This document shows, in pieces, positions 18,846-30,536 of a DNA stretch of 64,000 nt. Under the pieces are notes generated by a model, which saw only the letters and a list, made by a program, of their open reading frames with translations, ran no database searches and had not been told where the DNA came from. The position numbers and the translations under genes are program-made. How positions within the stretch are numbered: position 1 is the stretch's first letter; every line of letters begins with the position of its first letter. The DNA comes from 'Nostoc azollae' 0708. GTDB taxonomy: Bacteria; Cyanobacteriota; Cyanobacteriia; Cyanobacteriales; Nostocaceae. Location: NCBI RefSeq assembly GCF_000196515.1, contig NC_014248.1, forward strand, positions 3,662,001 to 3,726,000, in the 5' to 3' direction.

Positions 18846-19476
18846 TTAGCTCAAAGATAAGCTAATAGGAGCATCCAAAGATAAGACATAAACACTGCTC
18901 TGAGGAATCTGCACAACACGGGTATTTTCAGCAGAACGTAAACCAGAAACCAATCCTACCGCACGTCCTAACATTGCTCCTTGGTCAAATCTATCAGGAG
19001 CACCTTGATTTAAAAAGCCCAAGGTACTACTACCAGTTTTTCCCCAAATAGAACCATTTTCGACTGCTTTATCATTAGCTCGCTTCTGGGTAATAGTAGT
19101 ACCAGGAATAATGTGACTTGATGCTTTAATGGTAAGAATTTTCCCATTAATAACTAAGGACTGTGCTACAATTTCAGCACCTGCTTCCGCAGGTTTTAAC
19201 ACAATAGTCACAGGTGTGTTTTCTGGGGCGATTACATTACCTTGAGCATCTTTAATTGCACTAGATAAAAGAACTGTGAGAGGATAATCTTTTTTGTCCT
19301 ACATGCACAGTGACAGGTGCAGGAAAAGAGATAATAATTGCTGTATCTTGGGGAATTGTAATTTCTTGACTGACTGTTGGGGGTGGAGTAAGAACTTCTT
19401 GGGATTTAGCTGGTAATGAGAGAGAACCTAATAAAGATACAGAACAAACTAGACTTAACAGTATTTGAGTTTTCAT
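18846..19476 (-). pseudogene. Exported protein of unknown function, frameshifted
   Basis: The N-terminal piece (19476 to 19261) is a signal peptide and a short Pro/Thr-rich part (SQEITIPQDTAIIISFPAPV). A frameshift near 19290 separates it from a long C-terminal piece (18846-19211): VTIVLKPAEAGAEIVAQSLV, KASSHIIPGTTITQKRAND and QIPQSSVYVLSLDAPISLSL. If joined, the protein would be about 210 residues and secreted. The pattern looks like a conserved cyanobacterial exported protein; no function is known to me. A sequencing error could also explain a single shift. Confidence 0.55.
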
Positions 19477-19559
19477 AATCGGTTTCCTATGATGTAAGTT
19501 GATTTTTGAGGTTTTAACCCTTCACTTAATCAATAGGTCTGAGGTTTTGAGTTTATGCA

Positions 19560-20058
19560 CTGGCAGAAATCAACTAAGGTTTAATGATTTTGCAACCAGT
19601 TCCAACCTGAACCTTCACGAATTAGCCATTGATCGTGAAAATCAGAGGAGAGGGATGAAAGAACTCTGGGGTTTCTGGGGTAATAATTCTGACACCGCGA
19701 CAATTTTCTTTAATTTCAATGGTGACGGTCTTAGTATCAGTTTGCACTAAACTAACTAAGTAGATATAAAGAAACATAACTATGTAAGAAAATGTAAACT
19801 ACTTGAAACCCTTGGGATTGCCTGATTCCCCTTTGCTGCATTCGCCATGACATAGTTATAAATTTTTCCGCCCACCTACTTATCTCTGATGATGCATCTT
19901 GTTCTGTTTGTTTCCTGTGTTTGATGAGATACACAACGCACTTGCACTGATGAATTATTCTGGGGATTATCTAGCATATATGGGAGAATTTCCGAGTCAG
20001 GAATTGAGCGAGATGGTGTTTGGGCGTTTGTAATAGATTTTATGGATAGACATAACAT
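19560..20058 (-). pseudogene. Unrecognised decayed gene
   Basis: Collinear minus-strand pieces: MLCLSIKSITNAQTPSRSIP, SVQVRCVSHQTQETNRTRC, and after frame changes VTIEIKENCRGVRIITPETP with IFTING and KVQVGTGCKIIKP. They look like one small secreted or cysteine-containing protein now broken. I cannot name the family. Stops and frame changes occur at about 19880, 19790 and 19640. Confidence 0.3.
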
Positions 20059-20076
20059 GGTACTGAGGGAAATTAT

Positions 20077-20263
20077 TAGACCTCTTGCAGAATTAATTTT
20101 ATGTTATAAACAGGCGTTGTCTTTGTTTTAGCCAATAGTGATTTTAATTATATTTTAAAGTTATACACGGTTATATTTAAATTAGCAATCGCAAAGAACA
20201 CCAAAAATACATAAAATCTAAAACTCTCTATCATACCACAGCAACAATTTTGCAAGAGGTATA
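20077..20263. repeat. MITE family B, copy 1
   Basis: Inverted ends GACCTCTTGCA and TACCTCTTGCA, flanked by TA on both sides. The interior shares TTGTCTTTGTTTTAGCC, AAAGAACACCAAAAA and TCTCTATCATACCACAG with copies at 33184-33352 and 37523-37694. Noncoding, AT-rich. It lies upstream of a decayed gene. Confidence 0.75.
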
Positions 20264-20372
20264 TTATCCCTCCTATTGAGTTTTTCATTGTTTATTTTTC
20301 CTCAAAATAAGTAAGGTGATGGAGGAGAAATTTTACCAATCACCCATCACCAGTTAATAATTATCAATTCCC

Positions 20373-21031
20373 TTATTTATCCTCTAGTAGTTGATTCACC
20401 TGCTGTCCCCGACGACCAGTTTTAATTTCATAACGTTTGGTAAGATTATCTTGATAGTTCATATCTCTAGCAGCAGCAAAATTAACGAAAGTATCACAAT
20501 TTTTACCTTGAGCCACTGTTGAAGAAATGCTACTATTTTCTTCTGTGCGGTTGTTGCGATCGTCATGAGATTGACTTTGATTTTTACTACCTTGACTAGA
20601 TCCACTACCACTAACTCCTATACCTGAGAAACTAACACCACGACCACCACCATCATTATGACTGCTGGAAGAACTAGAACGATTGCTGGTAGAGGTTGCT
20701 AAGGCAATTTTGCTGGAACTATTGCGAGTGGAGTGTTATTATCTAAACCAACATCACTACATAAAGCACGGGGGTCTTTAGCAAGAGTATTAGGATTAAC
20801 CTAAGATTGATGATCTCCTAAACCTTGAATTTCACTTTTACCAACTGGGTTGCTAGGAGTGGATGTGCTGGGTGTTCCATTTCCTATAACTTTTCCAGGG
20901 GTAACAACTGCTGGAGAGAAAACACCCGCAGGCTTGATTTCAAATGGACCTGCAAAGGCTGGTAATGTGGTGGTTAGTAGGACAGTAGCTCTTAAGAAAG
21001 AGTTGGTAAAGTGACGTAATTTCATGGTCAT
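20373..21031 (-). pseudogene. Secreted Ser/Gly/Asn-rich protein, frameshifted
   Basis: The N-terminal piece (21031 to 20801) has a signal peptide (FLRATVLLTTTLPAFA) and a Pro/Thr/Ser-rich segment, and ends at a stop after GLGDHQS. The frame then continues as VNPNTLAKDPRALCSDVGLD, shifts, and reads SSSSSSHNDGGGRGVSFSG and NCDTFVNFAAARDMNYQDNL to a stop at 20373. If intact it would be about 215 residues, exported and low-complexity. Function unknown. At least one stop and one shift. Confidence 0.5.
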
Positions 21032-21193
21032 ACTCCTAAAGTGTCAGATTAGCTTGGCATTTTTTCCCTTCACTGACTTATAGATTGACCTTTTTTGGTT
21101 TATGCACTCCCTGAGGAAATAGGGCTGTAGGCTGCAGAAGTTGTTGAATGGTGACTTGATTTGTCTCCCTAAACCCCGCATCCCATTCTCAAA

Positions 21194-22135
21194 CTAACCT
21201 ATTAATTTTTGCCAAGTCGGAGCACCAACAATTCCATCAGCGGTTAAACCATTTTGTTGTTGAAATTTCTTAATTGCTGCTTCTGTGTTTAGCCCATAGA
21301 TACCATCTGGATCAGCACCAACACGATATTGCAAGTATCTAATTATTGGTCCACTGGTTTGATTTCCTTGCACTAATCGTTTTGATAAGATTTGATTGAT
21401 TGCATTCCATGTTGTGCTATTTGCCATTCCTGATGGGATGATCCCTGCCATTTTTTGAAATTTTTCAACAGCGGAGGTTGTTGCTGGGCCTGTAAAGTTA
21501 TCTTCATCCAAAGGCTTACCATTTTTATCGGTGATGTTGAGTTGATTTAAGGCTTTTTGCAATCTCAAAATACTAGTGTCTGTATTCTGTTCTTCATCTT
21601 TAACTGCGTTTACAGGTGCAGATGCTACTTTACCTGTTAATCCTGTGACTATTGCACTAGCCATTGCTTCGCCATCATATAGTTGCATATCTTTGGCTGA
21701 ATCAATAAAGCAACATTCTATGAGAATAGCAGGCATATTTGTATTTTTAATGACGTATAAGTGGGAGCCATTCTTGACACCGCGACTAAAAAATCCTAAC
21801 TTACGAATTTCATTTAATACAGGTTGGGCAATTTTTCTACCAGCATCGGTTTGGGCAAATACTTCTGTGCCATTAGCTTGTCCATTAAAGGCATTAAAAT
21901 GAATAGAAACGAAAATATCAACTTTGTTCCTATTAGCTATATTACAACGTCTACCAAGTGATTGACTGACTGAATCGGCTCTATCTGGCTTACAGGATAT
22001 TGCTTCATGGCCTAAACTTCTTAACTTAGCTATAACTTTAGTACTTACCTCTACAGTTAAGTTATCTTCAAGTTTAATGCCTTTTGCTCCGGTGTCTGGG
22101 GGGCAATTATGACCCATATCAATGCCAAATTTCAT
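21194..22135 (-). CDS. N-acetylmuramoyl-L-alanine amidase with two peptidoglycan-binding repeats
   Basis: 313 residues. Residues 1-170 form an Amidase_3 domain with zinc ligands His9 (DMGHN), Glu23 and His79 (SIHFNAF) and the catalytic Glu140 (LIECCF). Two peptidoglycan-binding type-1 repeats follow (about 190-250 and 260-312; YGLNTEAAIKKFQQQNGLTA is the second). It cleaves the bond between MurNAc and L-alanine. No signal peptide is seen, so export must be by another route or it acts after lysis, as some phage-like and cyanobacterial amidases do. Intact. Confidence 0.9.
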   Translation of the reverse strand: MKFGIDMGHNCPPDTGAKGIKLEDNLTVEVSTKVIAKLRSLGHEAISCKPDRADSVSQSLGRRCNIANRNKVDIFVSIHFNAFNGQANGTEVFAQTDAGRKIAQPVLNEIRKLGFFSRGVKNGSHLYVIKNTNMPAILIECCFIDSAKDMQLYDGEAMASAIVTGLTGKVASAPVNAVKDEEQNTDTSILRLQKALNQLNITDKNGKPLDEDNFTGPATTSAVEKFQKMAGIIPSGMANSTTWNAINQILSKRLVQGNQTSGPIIRYLQYRVGADPDGIYGLNTEAAIKKFQQQNGLTADGIVGAPTWQKLIG

Positions 22136-22348
22136 CTTGGTGTCCTCAACTTACTTTCCAAATAGGGAAAAAATGCCGATTTTGCCTATCTGGTGATGTT
22201 CCCTATTGTATGTATATTAGTGCTGATTTGCAATTTATGGGAATTGGCATTTCAGATCTTTTTGGTTATAGCAATAGGTAGATATTCCACCATAAAACCG
22301 CAACAATGTTTAAGATCAGAGTAAAGAATTATTTTGTAGCGGAAGTCC

Positions 22349-25300
22349 ATGAAACGAATTGTCTTGATTGCTGGCTTTGAATCATTTAATGCTGAGTTGT
22401 ACCGAAAAGCGGCTTTTTTAGCTAGTTCTCCCTGTCCAGAGTTGGATATTCGCGTGTTTAGCGATCGCAACATTACCACTAACCCTAACGAAGTACAAGC
22501 CGCACTCCAAGGTGCAGATGTGTTTTTCGGCAGCTTAATCTTTGATTATGACCAAGTTTTATGGTTGCGTGAACACATCGCCAATATACCCATCCGGCTG
22601 ATTTTTGAGTCAGCACTAGAATTAATGAGTTTGACGAAAATAGGAGCGTTTTCCATCGGTGATAAACCCAAAGGAATGCCAAAGCCTATTAAATTTATCC
22701 TTGACAAATTCAGTAACGGTAAGGAAGAAGATAAACTTGCTAGTTATATAAGTTTCTTAAAAATTGGACCAAAGTTATTAAAACTTGTACCAGTACAAAG
22801 AGTTCAAGATTTACGCAACTGGTTAATTATTTACGGTTACTGGAATGCAGGAGGAAAAGAAAACGTAGCCGCGTTATTTTGGATACTGGCAGAAAAATAT
22901 TTAGATTTAAAAATTGGTGATATACCCGCACCCATTGAAACCCCAAATATGGGATTACTACATCCTGAATATCAAGGTTTTTTTACATCACCAAAAGCAT
23001 ATTTAGAATGGTATCAAAAGAGAAGTGGAAGGCATGAGGCAGAACGTATTTATCCCCAGTCCCCAGTCCCCAGTAACCAGTCCCCCATCGTCGGTATTTT
23101 ACTTTATCGTAAGCACGTTATTAGTAAACAAACCTATATTCCCCAACTAATTACAAAATTTGAAGCAGCAGGTTTAATACCTTTACCCATTTTTATTAAT
23201 GGTGTTGAAGGTCATGTTGTGGTACGCGACTGGATAACGACTGAATATGAAAGCCAACAAAGACAACAAGGAAATATAGAAACTCCTTCACTTTCAGCCG
23301 AAGCAGTAAAGGTTAATGCCCTAATCTCTACTATTGGTTTTCCCCTAGTTGGTGGACCTGCTGGTTCAATGGAAGCAGGTAGACAAATAGAAGTTGCTAA
23401 ACGCATTCTTACAGCTAAAAATATACCTTATATTGTTGCTGCACCTCTATTAATTCAAGATATTTATTCATGGACTCGTCAAGGAATTGGTGGTTTACAA
23501 AGTGTAGTTTTATATGCGCTTCCTGAATTAGATGGAGCAATTGATACTATTCCTTTAGGTGGTTTAGTCGGAGAAAATATTTATTTAGTTCCTGAAAGAG
23601 TACAGCGTTTAATTAATAGAGTAAAGAAATGGGTAGAACTGCGAGAACTACCACCACAAAATCGGAAGATTGCTATTATTTTATATGGGTTTCCTCCTGG
23701 TTATGGTGCGGTAGGAACTGCTGCATTATTAAATGTTCCTCGCAGTTTAATTAAATTACTTCATGCACTTAAGGGAGAAGGTTATAAAGTTGGTGAAATT
23801 CCTGAGGATGGAGAAGATCTAATTCGTCAAGTTAAAGAAGCAGATGAAATTAATCCTGTGCTTGAACACCTAGAACATGACATAAAAAATATCACAACAG
23901 TCAATGCACGAACCTTAGAAAAATGGTTAGGATATCTGCAAACATCCTGGATTGAAAAACAATGGAAATCTCTCACTAGTAGCGGCATTAAAACTTATGG
24001 TGATGAGTTTAATATTGGTGGTGTGCAGTTAGGAAATGTGTGGATAGGTGTACAACCACCTTTGGGTATTCAAGGTGATCCAATGCGGTTAATATTTGAG
24101 CGAGATTTAACTCCCCATCCCCAATATGCAGCTTTTTATAAATGGCTGCAAAATGATTTTCAAGCTGATGCTGTAATTCATTTCGGAATGCACGGAACTG
24201 TGGAATGGTTGCCAGGTTCCCCTTTAGGAAATACGGGTTATTCTTGGTCGGATATTTTGTTAGGAAATCTGCCGAATCTCTATATCTATGCTGCTAATAA
24301 TCCTTCTGAATCAATTTTAGCTAAACGTCGTGGTTATGGGGTGTTAATTTCTCACAATGTTCCTCCCTATGGACGTGCTGGTTTATATAAGGACTTGGTG
24401 AATTTACGTGATTTAATTTCTGAGTATCGGGAAGATACGGAAAGAAATTATGTGCTGAAGGAAGGGATTTGTAAGAAAATTGTTGATACTGGTTTGGATG
24501 TTGATTGTCCTTTTGATGATGCAAAAAGGTTGGGTATTCCTTTTACCCCGGAAAATGTCAGAATGTTTAGTGGTCATGCTTTTACTCATTATTTAGTGAA
24601 GTTGTATGAGTATTTACAGGTGTTAGAAAATCGGCTTTTTTCTTCTGGTTTGCACGTTTTGGGTGAAGCACCAAATCAGGAGGAGTTAGCTGGTTATTTG
24701 GATGCTTTTTTTGGTAAAGAGAATGAACTACAAAGACGCGAAGAAAGAGAGGAGGGAGAAAGAGTAATTACAGGTTTGTTAAATCAATCTACTGATGAGT
24801 TGACGAATCTTCTGCGGGGTTTAAATGGTGAATATATTCCTCCTGCACCTGGTGGTGATTTGTTAAGGGATGGTGCGGGTGTGCTACCAACGGGGAGGAA
24901 TATTCATGCTTTAGATCCTTATAGAATGCCTTCTCCTGCTGCTTTTGACAGGGGTAAGGAAGTTGCTCAGAAAATTATTTCTCAGCATTTAGAGGAAAAT
25001 AAGAAGTATCCTGAAACTGTGGCGGTTTTGTTATGGGGTTTGGATGCTATTAAAACTAAGGGTGAATCTCTTGGTGTTCTTTTGGAATTGGTTGGTGCTG
25101 AACCTGTGAAGGAGGGAACGGGAAGAATAGTAAGATATGATTTGAAACCTCTGAAACAAGTTGGACATCCTAGGATTGATGTGTTAGGAAATCTATCGGG
25201 TATTTTCCGTGATAGTTTTGTAAATATTATTGAGTTATTGGATGATTTATTTCAACGTGCTGCTGGTGCTGATGAACCGGAGGAAATGAATTTTATTAGG

Positions 25301-26077
25301 AAACACGCTTTGGTTTTAAAAGCGCAAGGGGTGGAGAATTCTTCAGCGAGATTTTTTTCTAACCCATCTGGTGATTTTGGTTCTTTGGTGAATGACAGAG
25401 TTGTGGATGGTAACTGGGATTCTGGGGATGATTTAGGGAAGATTTGGGAAAGTCGTAATGTTTTTAGTTATGGAAGACAGGATAAGGGACAACCAAGACC
25501 AGAAGTTTTGCAAACATTATTAAAAACGAGTGATCGCATTGTTCAAGAAATAGATTCGGTAGAATATGGTTTAACCGATATTCAGGAATATTATGCCAAT
25601 ACTGGGGGATTGAAAAAAGCCGCAGAACAGCAAAGCGGGAAAAAGGTGACAGCTAGTTTTGTGGAAAGTTTTTCTAAAGATACCACACCTAGGAATTTAG
25701 ATGATTTATTGCGGATGGAATACAGGACTAAGTTGTTAAACCCCAAATGGGCTAATGCAATGGCTAATCAAGGTTCTGGTGGTGCTTTTGAAATTTCCCA
25801 ACGCATGACAGCGTTAATAGGTTGGGGTGGTACTGCTGATTTTCGAGATCATTGGGTTTATGATCAAGCCGCAGATACTTATGCTTTAGATCCAGAAATG
25901 GCAGAAAAATTACGCAAAGCAAATCCTGAGGCGTTTAGAAATATTTTGGGGAGAATGTTGGAAGCTTCAGGACGTGGTTTATGGCAAGCTCATAAAGATA
26001 AGTTAGAAAAATTGCGTCAGTTATATGAGTTGAGTGATGAAGAATTAGAAGGATTGACAACTCCCCATGGCTTCTAG
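22349..26077 (+). CDS. bchH: Magnesium-chelatase H-type subunit (BchH/CobN family)
   Basis: 1,242 residues. Starts MKRIVLIAGFESFNAELYRK and has the long CobN/Mg-chelatase domain; HFGMHGTVEWLPGSPLG, VLISHNVPPYGRAGLYKDL and HALDPYRMPSPAAFDRG are the hallmark segments. The H subunit binds protoporphyrin IX and inserts Mg2+ together with ChlI and ChlD. It is shorter than the usual cyanobacterial ChlH (about 1,330), so it may be the second H-type paralogue found in many cyanobacteria rather than the main ChlH. A short tandem repeat has entered the coding region near residues 236-247 without breaking the frame. Confidence 0.85.
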   Translation: MKRIVLIAGFESFNAELYRKAAFLASSPCPELDIRVFSDRNITTNPNEVQAALQGADVFFGSLIFDYDQVLWLREHIANIPIRLIFESALELMSLTKIGAFSIGDKPKGMPKPIKFILDKFSNGKEEDKLASYISFLKIGPKLLKLVPVQRVQDLRNWLIIYGYWNAGGKENVAALFWILAEKYLDLKIGDIPAPIETPNMGLLHPEYQGFFTSPKAYLEWYQKRSGRHEAERIYPQSPVPSNQSPIVGILLYRKHVISKQTYIPQLITKFEAAGLIPLPIFINGVEGHVVVRDWITTEYESQQRQQGNIETPSLSAEAVKVNALISTIGFPLVGGPAGSMEAGRQIEVAKRILTAKNIPYIVAAPLLIQDIYSWTRQGIGGLQSVVLYALPELDGAIDTIPLGGLVGENIYLVPERVQRLINRVKKWVELRELPPQNRKIAIILYGFPPGYGAVGTAALLNVPRSLIKLLHALKGEGYKVGEIPEDGEDLIRQVKEADEINPVLEHLEHDIKNITTVNARTLEKWLGYLQTSWIEKQWKSLTSSGIKTYGDEFNIGGVQLGNVWIGVQPPLGIQGDPMRLIFERDLTPHPQYAAFYKWLQNDFQADAVIHFGMHGTVEWLPGSPLGNTGYSWSDILLGNLPNLYIYAANNPSESILAKRRGYGVLISHNVPPYGRAGLYKDLVNLRDLISEYREDTERNYVLKEGICKKIVDTGLDVDCPFDDAKRLGIPFTPENVRMFSGHAFTHYLVKLYEYLQVLENRLFSSGLHVLGEAPNQEELAGYLDAFFGKENELQRREEREEGERVITGLLNQSTDELTNLLRGLNGEYIPPAPGGDLLRDGAGVLPTGRNIHALDPYRMPSPAAFDRGKEVAQKIISQHLEENKKYPETVAVLLWGLDAIKTKGESLGVLLELVGAEPVKEGTGRIVRYDLKPLKQVGHPRIDVLGNLSGIFRDSFVNIIELLDDLFQRAAGADEPEEMNFIRKHALVLKAQGVENSSARFFSNPSGDFGSLVNDRVVDGNWDSGDDLGKIWESRNVFSYGRQDKGQPRPEVLQTLLKTSDRIVQEIDSVEYGLTDIQEYYANTGGLKKAAEQQSGKKVTASFVESFSKDTTPRNLDDLLRMEYRTKLLNPKWANAMANQGSGGAFEISQRMTALIGWGGTADFRDHWVYDQAADTYALDPEMAEKLRKANPEAFRNILGRMLEASGRGLWQAHKDKLEKLRQLYELSDEELEGLTTPHGF

Positions 26078-26349
26078 CTGGGGGATTCATAAGGGCTAGG
26101 AGTCAGGAGTCAGGAGGGAGAATTAGAAGGAGGTAAGAATAGTCTTGAATCTGGGAAAGTGATTGGCTATGGCTTACGCCACGCTATGCTATTGCCAGTG
26201 ACGCAGAAAATTGGGTTTTGATGGTTTCAAGGCTTATTCCTTGCACCTTATTCACCGCACCTTATTCACCTTTTCAACCCCTGAAACTCTTGATTTATAA
26301 AGGTTTTCTGTTTATATGGCTTAACACCACGCTACGCTATCAGCAAGAC

Positions 26350-27522
26350 CTAATTAGCAATTATCCGTTTCCAAGACAGTTCTCGTGTATTTTCATCCCA
26401 ATACCAACGTAATAAACTAGCAGGTTGATTGGGACTAAGTTTTGGTACATTTATTGCTTCTCTGGGTGCATCTGTAGCCAGGAAAATGGCTTTTTCTATA
26501 TCACAAATTCCCCATTTCACTAAGTTTTGTACTCCTGTTAATAGGGGTAAAGTTGTTCCTGATAACGTGCCATCAAATAATCTGGCTGTACCGTTAGTAA
26601 TTTCAATGTGCCGATTATCCCAAGGATACACGCCATCTGGTAATCCTAAAGGTGCAAGGGCATCGCTGACAAGAAATAAGCCTTTACTAGCACGGAGGAG
26701 TATTTCTAACATGATGGGCACAACGTGCTGCCCATCAGCGATAAAACTACACATCACATCGGGATGGTTCATGGCTGCACCTAATAATCCTGGTTCACGG
26801 TGATGTAATGGTGGCATGGCGTTGAAGGCATGAGTGACCATTGTTGCACCTGCGTCAAAGGCGAGTTGTGCTTGTTCGGCTGTGGCTTGGGAATGGCCTA
26901 AACTAACTGTGATGCCCAAGGAACGTAAATAAGTGATAATCTCACCGGTGGGATCTAATTCTGGTGCTAAGGTGATGATTTTGACAACTGAGGCGTAATC
27001 ACCTAAAACCCGCTTGACTTCATTCATGGTCAACGGTAGTAGGTATTCTGCTGGATGTGCGCCACGTTTACCGTAGTTCAAAAATGGGCCTTCGAGATGG
27101 ACTCCGAGAATTTTCGCGCCTGAGTTTTGGGTATAGTTGGAGATGATGGCCATCGCTCGCTGGATACTTTCTACAGAGGTTGTCACTAAGGTGGGTAAGT
27201 AAGCATCTACACCTGCTCGCCACAAAAATTGCGATATTTCATCTAACATGGGGGTATCTTTTACCATCAGGTCAGGAAATGCTAAACCTAGTCCCCCGTT
27301 AATTTGCAAATCAACGCCACCTAGAGAAATCCAATCACCCACGACATCTAAAATTTGTAAATCTCCTGGTGAAACTCTTTTGCAGACTATACCCATGGGC
27401 AAAATTTGCTCAATGATCCCGTTTTCATTGACCCAAATCATCTGCAAATCTTGATAACCGGGTACTCTTGCATTGATAATATCTACGTTTGACAGGATCG
27501 GATTTGGTGTTGCTTTGGTCAT
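26350..27522 (-). CDS. nagA: N-acetylglucosamine-6-phosphate deacetylase
   Basis: Hydrolyses GlcNAc-6-P to glucosamine-6-P and acetate, linking amino-sugar recycling to glycolysis and cell-wall supply. The start is set at 27522 (MTKATPNPILSNVDI), with AAGG just upstream; an in-frame ATG 30 bases further up (27552) is less likely. The amidohydrolase fold shows LGVHLEGPFLN (metal-binding His/Glu), SLGHSQATAEQ, THAFNAMPPLHHREPG and FLVSDALAPLG (catalytic Asp). Length about 390 residues is normal. Intact. Confidence 0.9.
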   Translation of the reverse strand: MTKATPNPILSNVDIINARVPGYQDLQMIWVNENGIIEQILPMGIVCKRVSPGDLQILDVVGDWISLGGVDLQINGGLGLAFPDLMVKDTPMLDEISQFLWRAGVDAYLPTLVTTSVESIQRAMAIISNYTQNSGAKILGVHLEGPFLNYGKRGAHPAEYLLPLTMNEVKRVLGDYASVVKIITLAPELDPTGEIITYLRSLGITVSLGHSQATAEQAQLAFDAGATMVTHAFNAMPPLHHREPGLLGAAMNHPDVMCSFIADGQHVVPIMLEILLRASKGLFLVSDALAPLGLPDGVYPWDNRHIEITNGTARLFDGTLSGTTLPLLTGVQNLVKWGICDIEKAIFLATDAPREAINVPKLSPNQPASLLRWYWDENTRELSWKRIIAN

Positions 27523-27599
27523 TACCTTAGCCAGAAACAGCTTAATCTTCAACGATTTTGACTTATCCTACCCCTTAAAGGGGTGGGATTCTTCCAGAA

Positions 27600-28017
27600 G
27601 AACAACTTACCTTACTCTCCAAGGGAACTCTAATGAATCCATCTAATATTCTCAAGGTTTCTTTGGGATAGTTAACTCAAGACAAACCAGTTTTTTTCTA
27701 TAGGTGGGTACTTTTGGTTTGTTTTCTATTTGACATTGAGAATATAATTTTGTTAATTCTTGAGACGATTTGAAAGACTCAAAAACACTTCTGAGAATTT
27801 GCTGTGCACCTTGATAATACAAAGCTTGGTAATGTTTATTCGCTTTATACTCTACCTCTAAATCATATTTACCGATAATCTTTCTAGTCTTAGACTATAT
27901 TTGTCTTGCATAATAAATGCCACAGTTGCTTAACTTGTGGGACTCTGAACAAATAAACTCAAAAATAGCCTTCAAATTGTCATCAGGATTAATTCAATTT
28001 TGTTGACAACCATACAT
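27600..28017 (-). pseudogene. TnpB (IS200/IS605 OrfB) N-terminal remnant
   Basis: From an ATG at 28015-28017 the minus strand reads MYGCQQN, stop, then NPDDNLKAIFEFICSESHKL, CGIYYARQI, a stop and KTRKIIGKYDLEVEYKANKH, with QILRSVFESFKSSQEL and KPKVPTYRKKL. This is the N-terminal third of TnpB, the RNA-guided nuclease of IS605-type elements. The RuvC core is gone. A fuller but also broken relative lies at 56101-57350. Confidence 0.7.
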
Positions 28018-28184
28018 TGCTTCGATTTGAGTTCTGAATAACCAGAGTATCATGGTATAGTTGGTAGCTGCAAGCTATTGCCCATCGCTTTACACAAATT
28101 TTTATATGCCGGGAAAGTATAGACACAAGGCAACATCAGTTACCCTAATTAATTACCATTTTGCCAACAAGAAAACACACTGAC

Positions 28185-28216
28185 AATGTGACTGCGGCTT
28201 TAGCCGCAGTCACATT
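28185..28216. repeat. Perfect 14-bp-stem hairpin
   Basis: Arms AATGTGACTGCGGC and GCCGCAGTCACATT are exact complements around a TTTA loop. It lies 170 bp upstream of the TnpB remnant's start and 130 bp before purE. It could be a subterminal hairpin of an IS200/IS605-type end or a terminator-like structure, but no T-run follows on either strand. Confidence 0.7.
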
Positions 28217-28348
28217 CATCCCACCCCTAAAGGACGTTAAACCCTGAAATATTTTTGGCTTTCAGGGTTTAAATAGTGGGCTTTCTGCTCTCATTGCTGT
28301 AAACATGGCCAATTAATCTAAAATCTAAAATCCAAAATCTAAAATTCT

Positions 28349-28867
28349 ATGAGCCTTCAAGTTGGTATTATCATGGGCAGTGATTCTGATTTGCCCATAA
28401 TGAAAGATGCGATCGCAGTTTGTGAACAATTTGGGATTGAATGCGAAGTGGCGATCGTCTCTGCCCATCGTATCCCAGAACGCATGGTGGAATATGCTCA
28501 AAGAGCACACCAACGAGGTCTTAAGGTTATTATCGCTGGAGCTGGTGGTGCAGCCCATCTCCCTGGTATGGTAGCATCTTTAACTCCATTACCTGTGATT
28601 GGTGTTCCCGTAGCTACTCGTAATTTACAAGGTGTGGATTCTCTGTATTCCATTGTCCAAATGCCTGTGGGAATACCAGTAGCTACGGTAGCGATCGGTA
28701 ACGCCAAAAATGCCGGACTCTTAGCAGTGCAGATTCTCGCTACTCACCAACCAGAATTGCTGCAAAAAGTCCAGCAATACCGCCAAAGCTTATGTGATAT
28801 GGTGATGGACAAACAAAGCAAACTAGAAGAATTAGGCTATCAAAAATATTTACAGCAGATGTTTTAA
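28349..28867 (+). CDS. purE: N5-carboxyaminoimidazole ribonucleotide mutase
   Basis: Class I PurE, 172 residues, converting N5-CAIR to CAIR in purine synthesis together with PurK. The N-terminal [14 protein letters not shown] and [13 protein letters not shown] motifs bind the phosphate and ribose; [20 protein letters not shown] and [17 protein letters not shown] complete the active site. The start at 28349 gives the usual N-terminus. Intact and without a close operon partner. Confidence 0.95.
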   Translation: MSLQVGIIMGSDSDLPIMKDAIAVCEQFGIECEVAIVSAHRIPERMVEYAQRAHQRGLKVIIAGAGGAAHLPGMVASLTPLPVIGVPVATRNLQGVDSLYSIVQMPVGIPVATVAIGNAKNAGLLAVQILATHQPELLQKVQQYRQSLCDMVMDKQSKLEELGYQKYLQQMF

Positions 28868-29582
<715 letters not shown>

Positions 29583-30536
29583 ATGAATCCACGTATTCGA
29601 CCCTTATTATACGGCCTACTAGCACTAGCTATAGGCTCAATGGTATTTGCGATTTTTGCTCCTACAGTTGTAGAAGCATCTGACCCGCCAACAAACAGTG
29701 CACTCTTTAGACAGCACAACAAAAAGATTACAAATTTCTATTGATACCACTTGGGTACTACTAACAGGGTTTTTAGTCTTCTTCATGCAAACCGGTTTCT
29801 CTATGTTAGAAGCAGGTTTACTGCGACAAAGAGGAGTAATAAATGCCCTATTAAAAAACTTTGTTGATCCTGCCGTCACAATCTTGGCTTGGTGGGGGGT
29901 CAGTTTTGGTATTGCTTTCGGTACAAGTGTGGGTGGTTTCATTGGCACAGATACCTTTTTCCTGAGTCAGTTACCCACTGATGGAGTCTTCCCTAGTCGT
30001 GGTGTACTAGGTATAGCTTCTAACCTCAATGCTTATACCTTGTTCTTCTTCCAATTTGCCTTTGCAGCTACAGCCAGTAAAATTACTACAGCTTCAATGG
30101 CGGGAAGAACTGACCTTGTTGGTGACTTAATTTACAGCGACATGATGGGTGCATTCAGCTATCCTCTGATTGTCCACTGGATTTGGAATGCTAACGGCTG
30201 GTTAGCCAAAATGAGTTTCCATAACTTTGCTGGTAGTGCTGTAGTTCACACCGTTGGTGGTTGGACAGCGATAGTTGGTACTTATTTACTTGGTCCCCGT
30301 CCTGGACGTACTCATTGGGGAACACTACCACTGGCACATAACTTATAACTTAGGTTTAGCAACCTTGGTAACCATGATTTTATGGTTAGGCTGGTACGGG
30401 TTCAACCCTGCTTCAACCTTGGGTACTGCTAATCCTGGCTTAATTGGTTTAGTCACACTCAATACCACCCTTGGTGCTGGTGCTGGTGCTGGCGCTCTTG
30501 TGGGAATGCTTTTCCAATATTTCCGTTATGGTAAAT

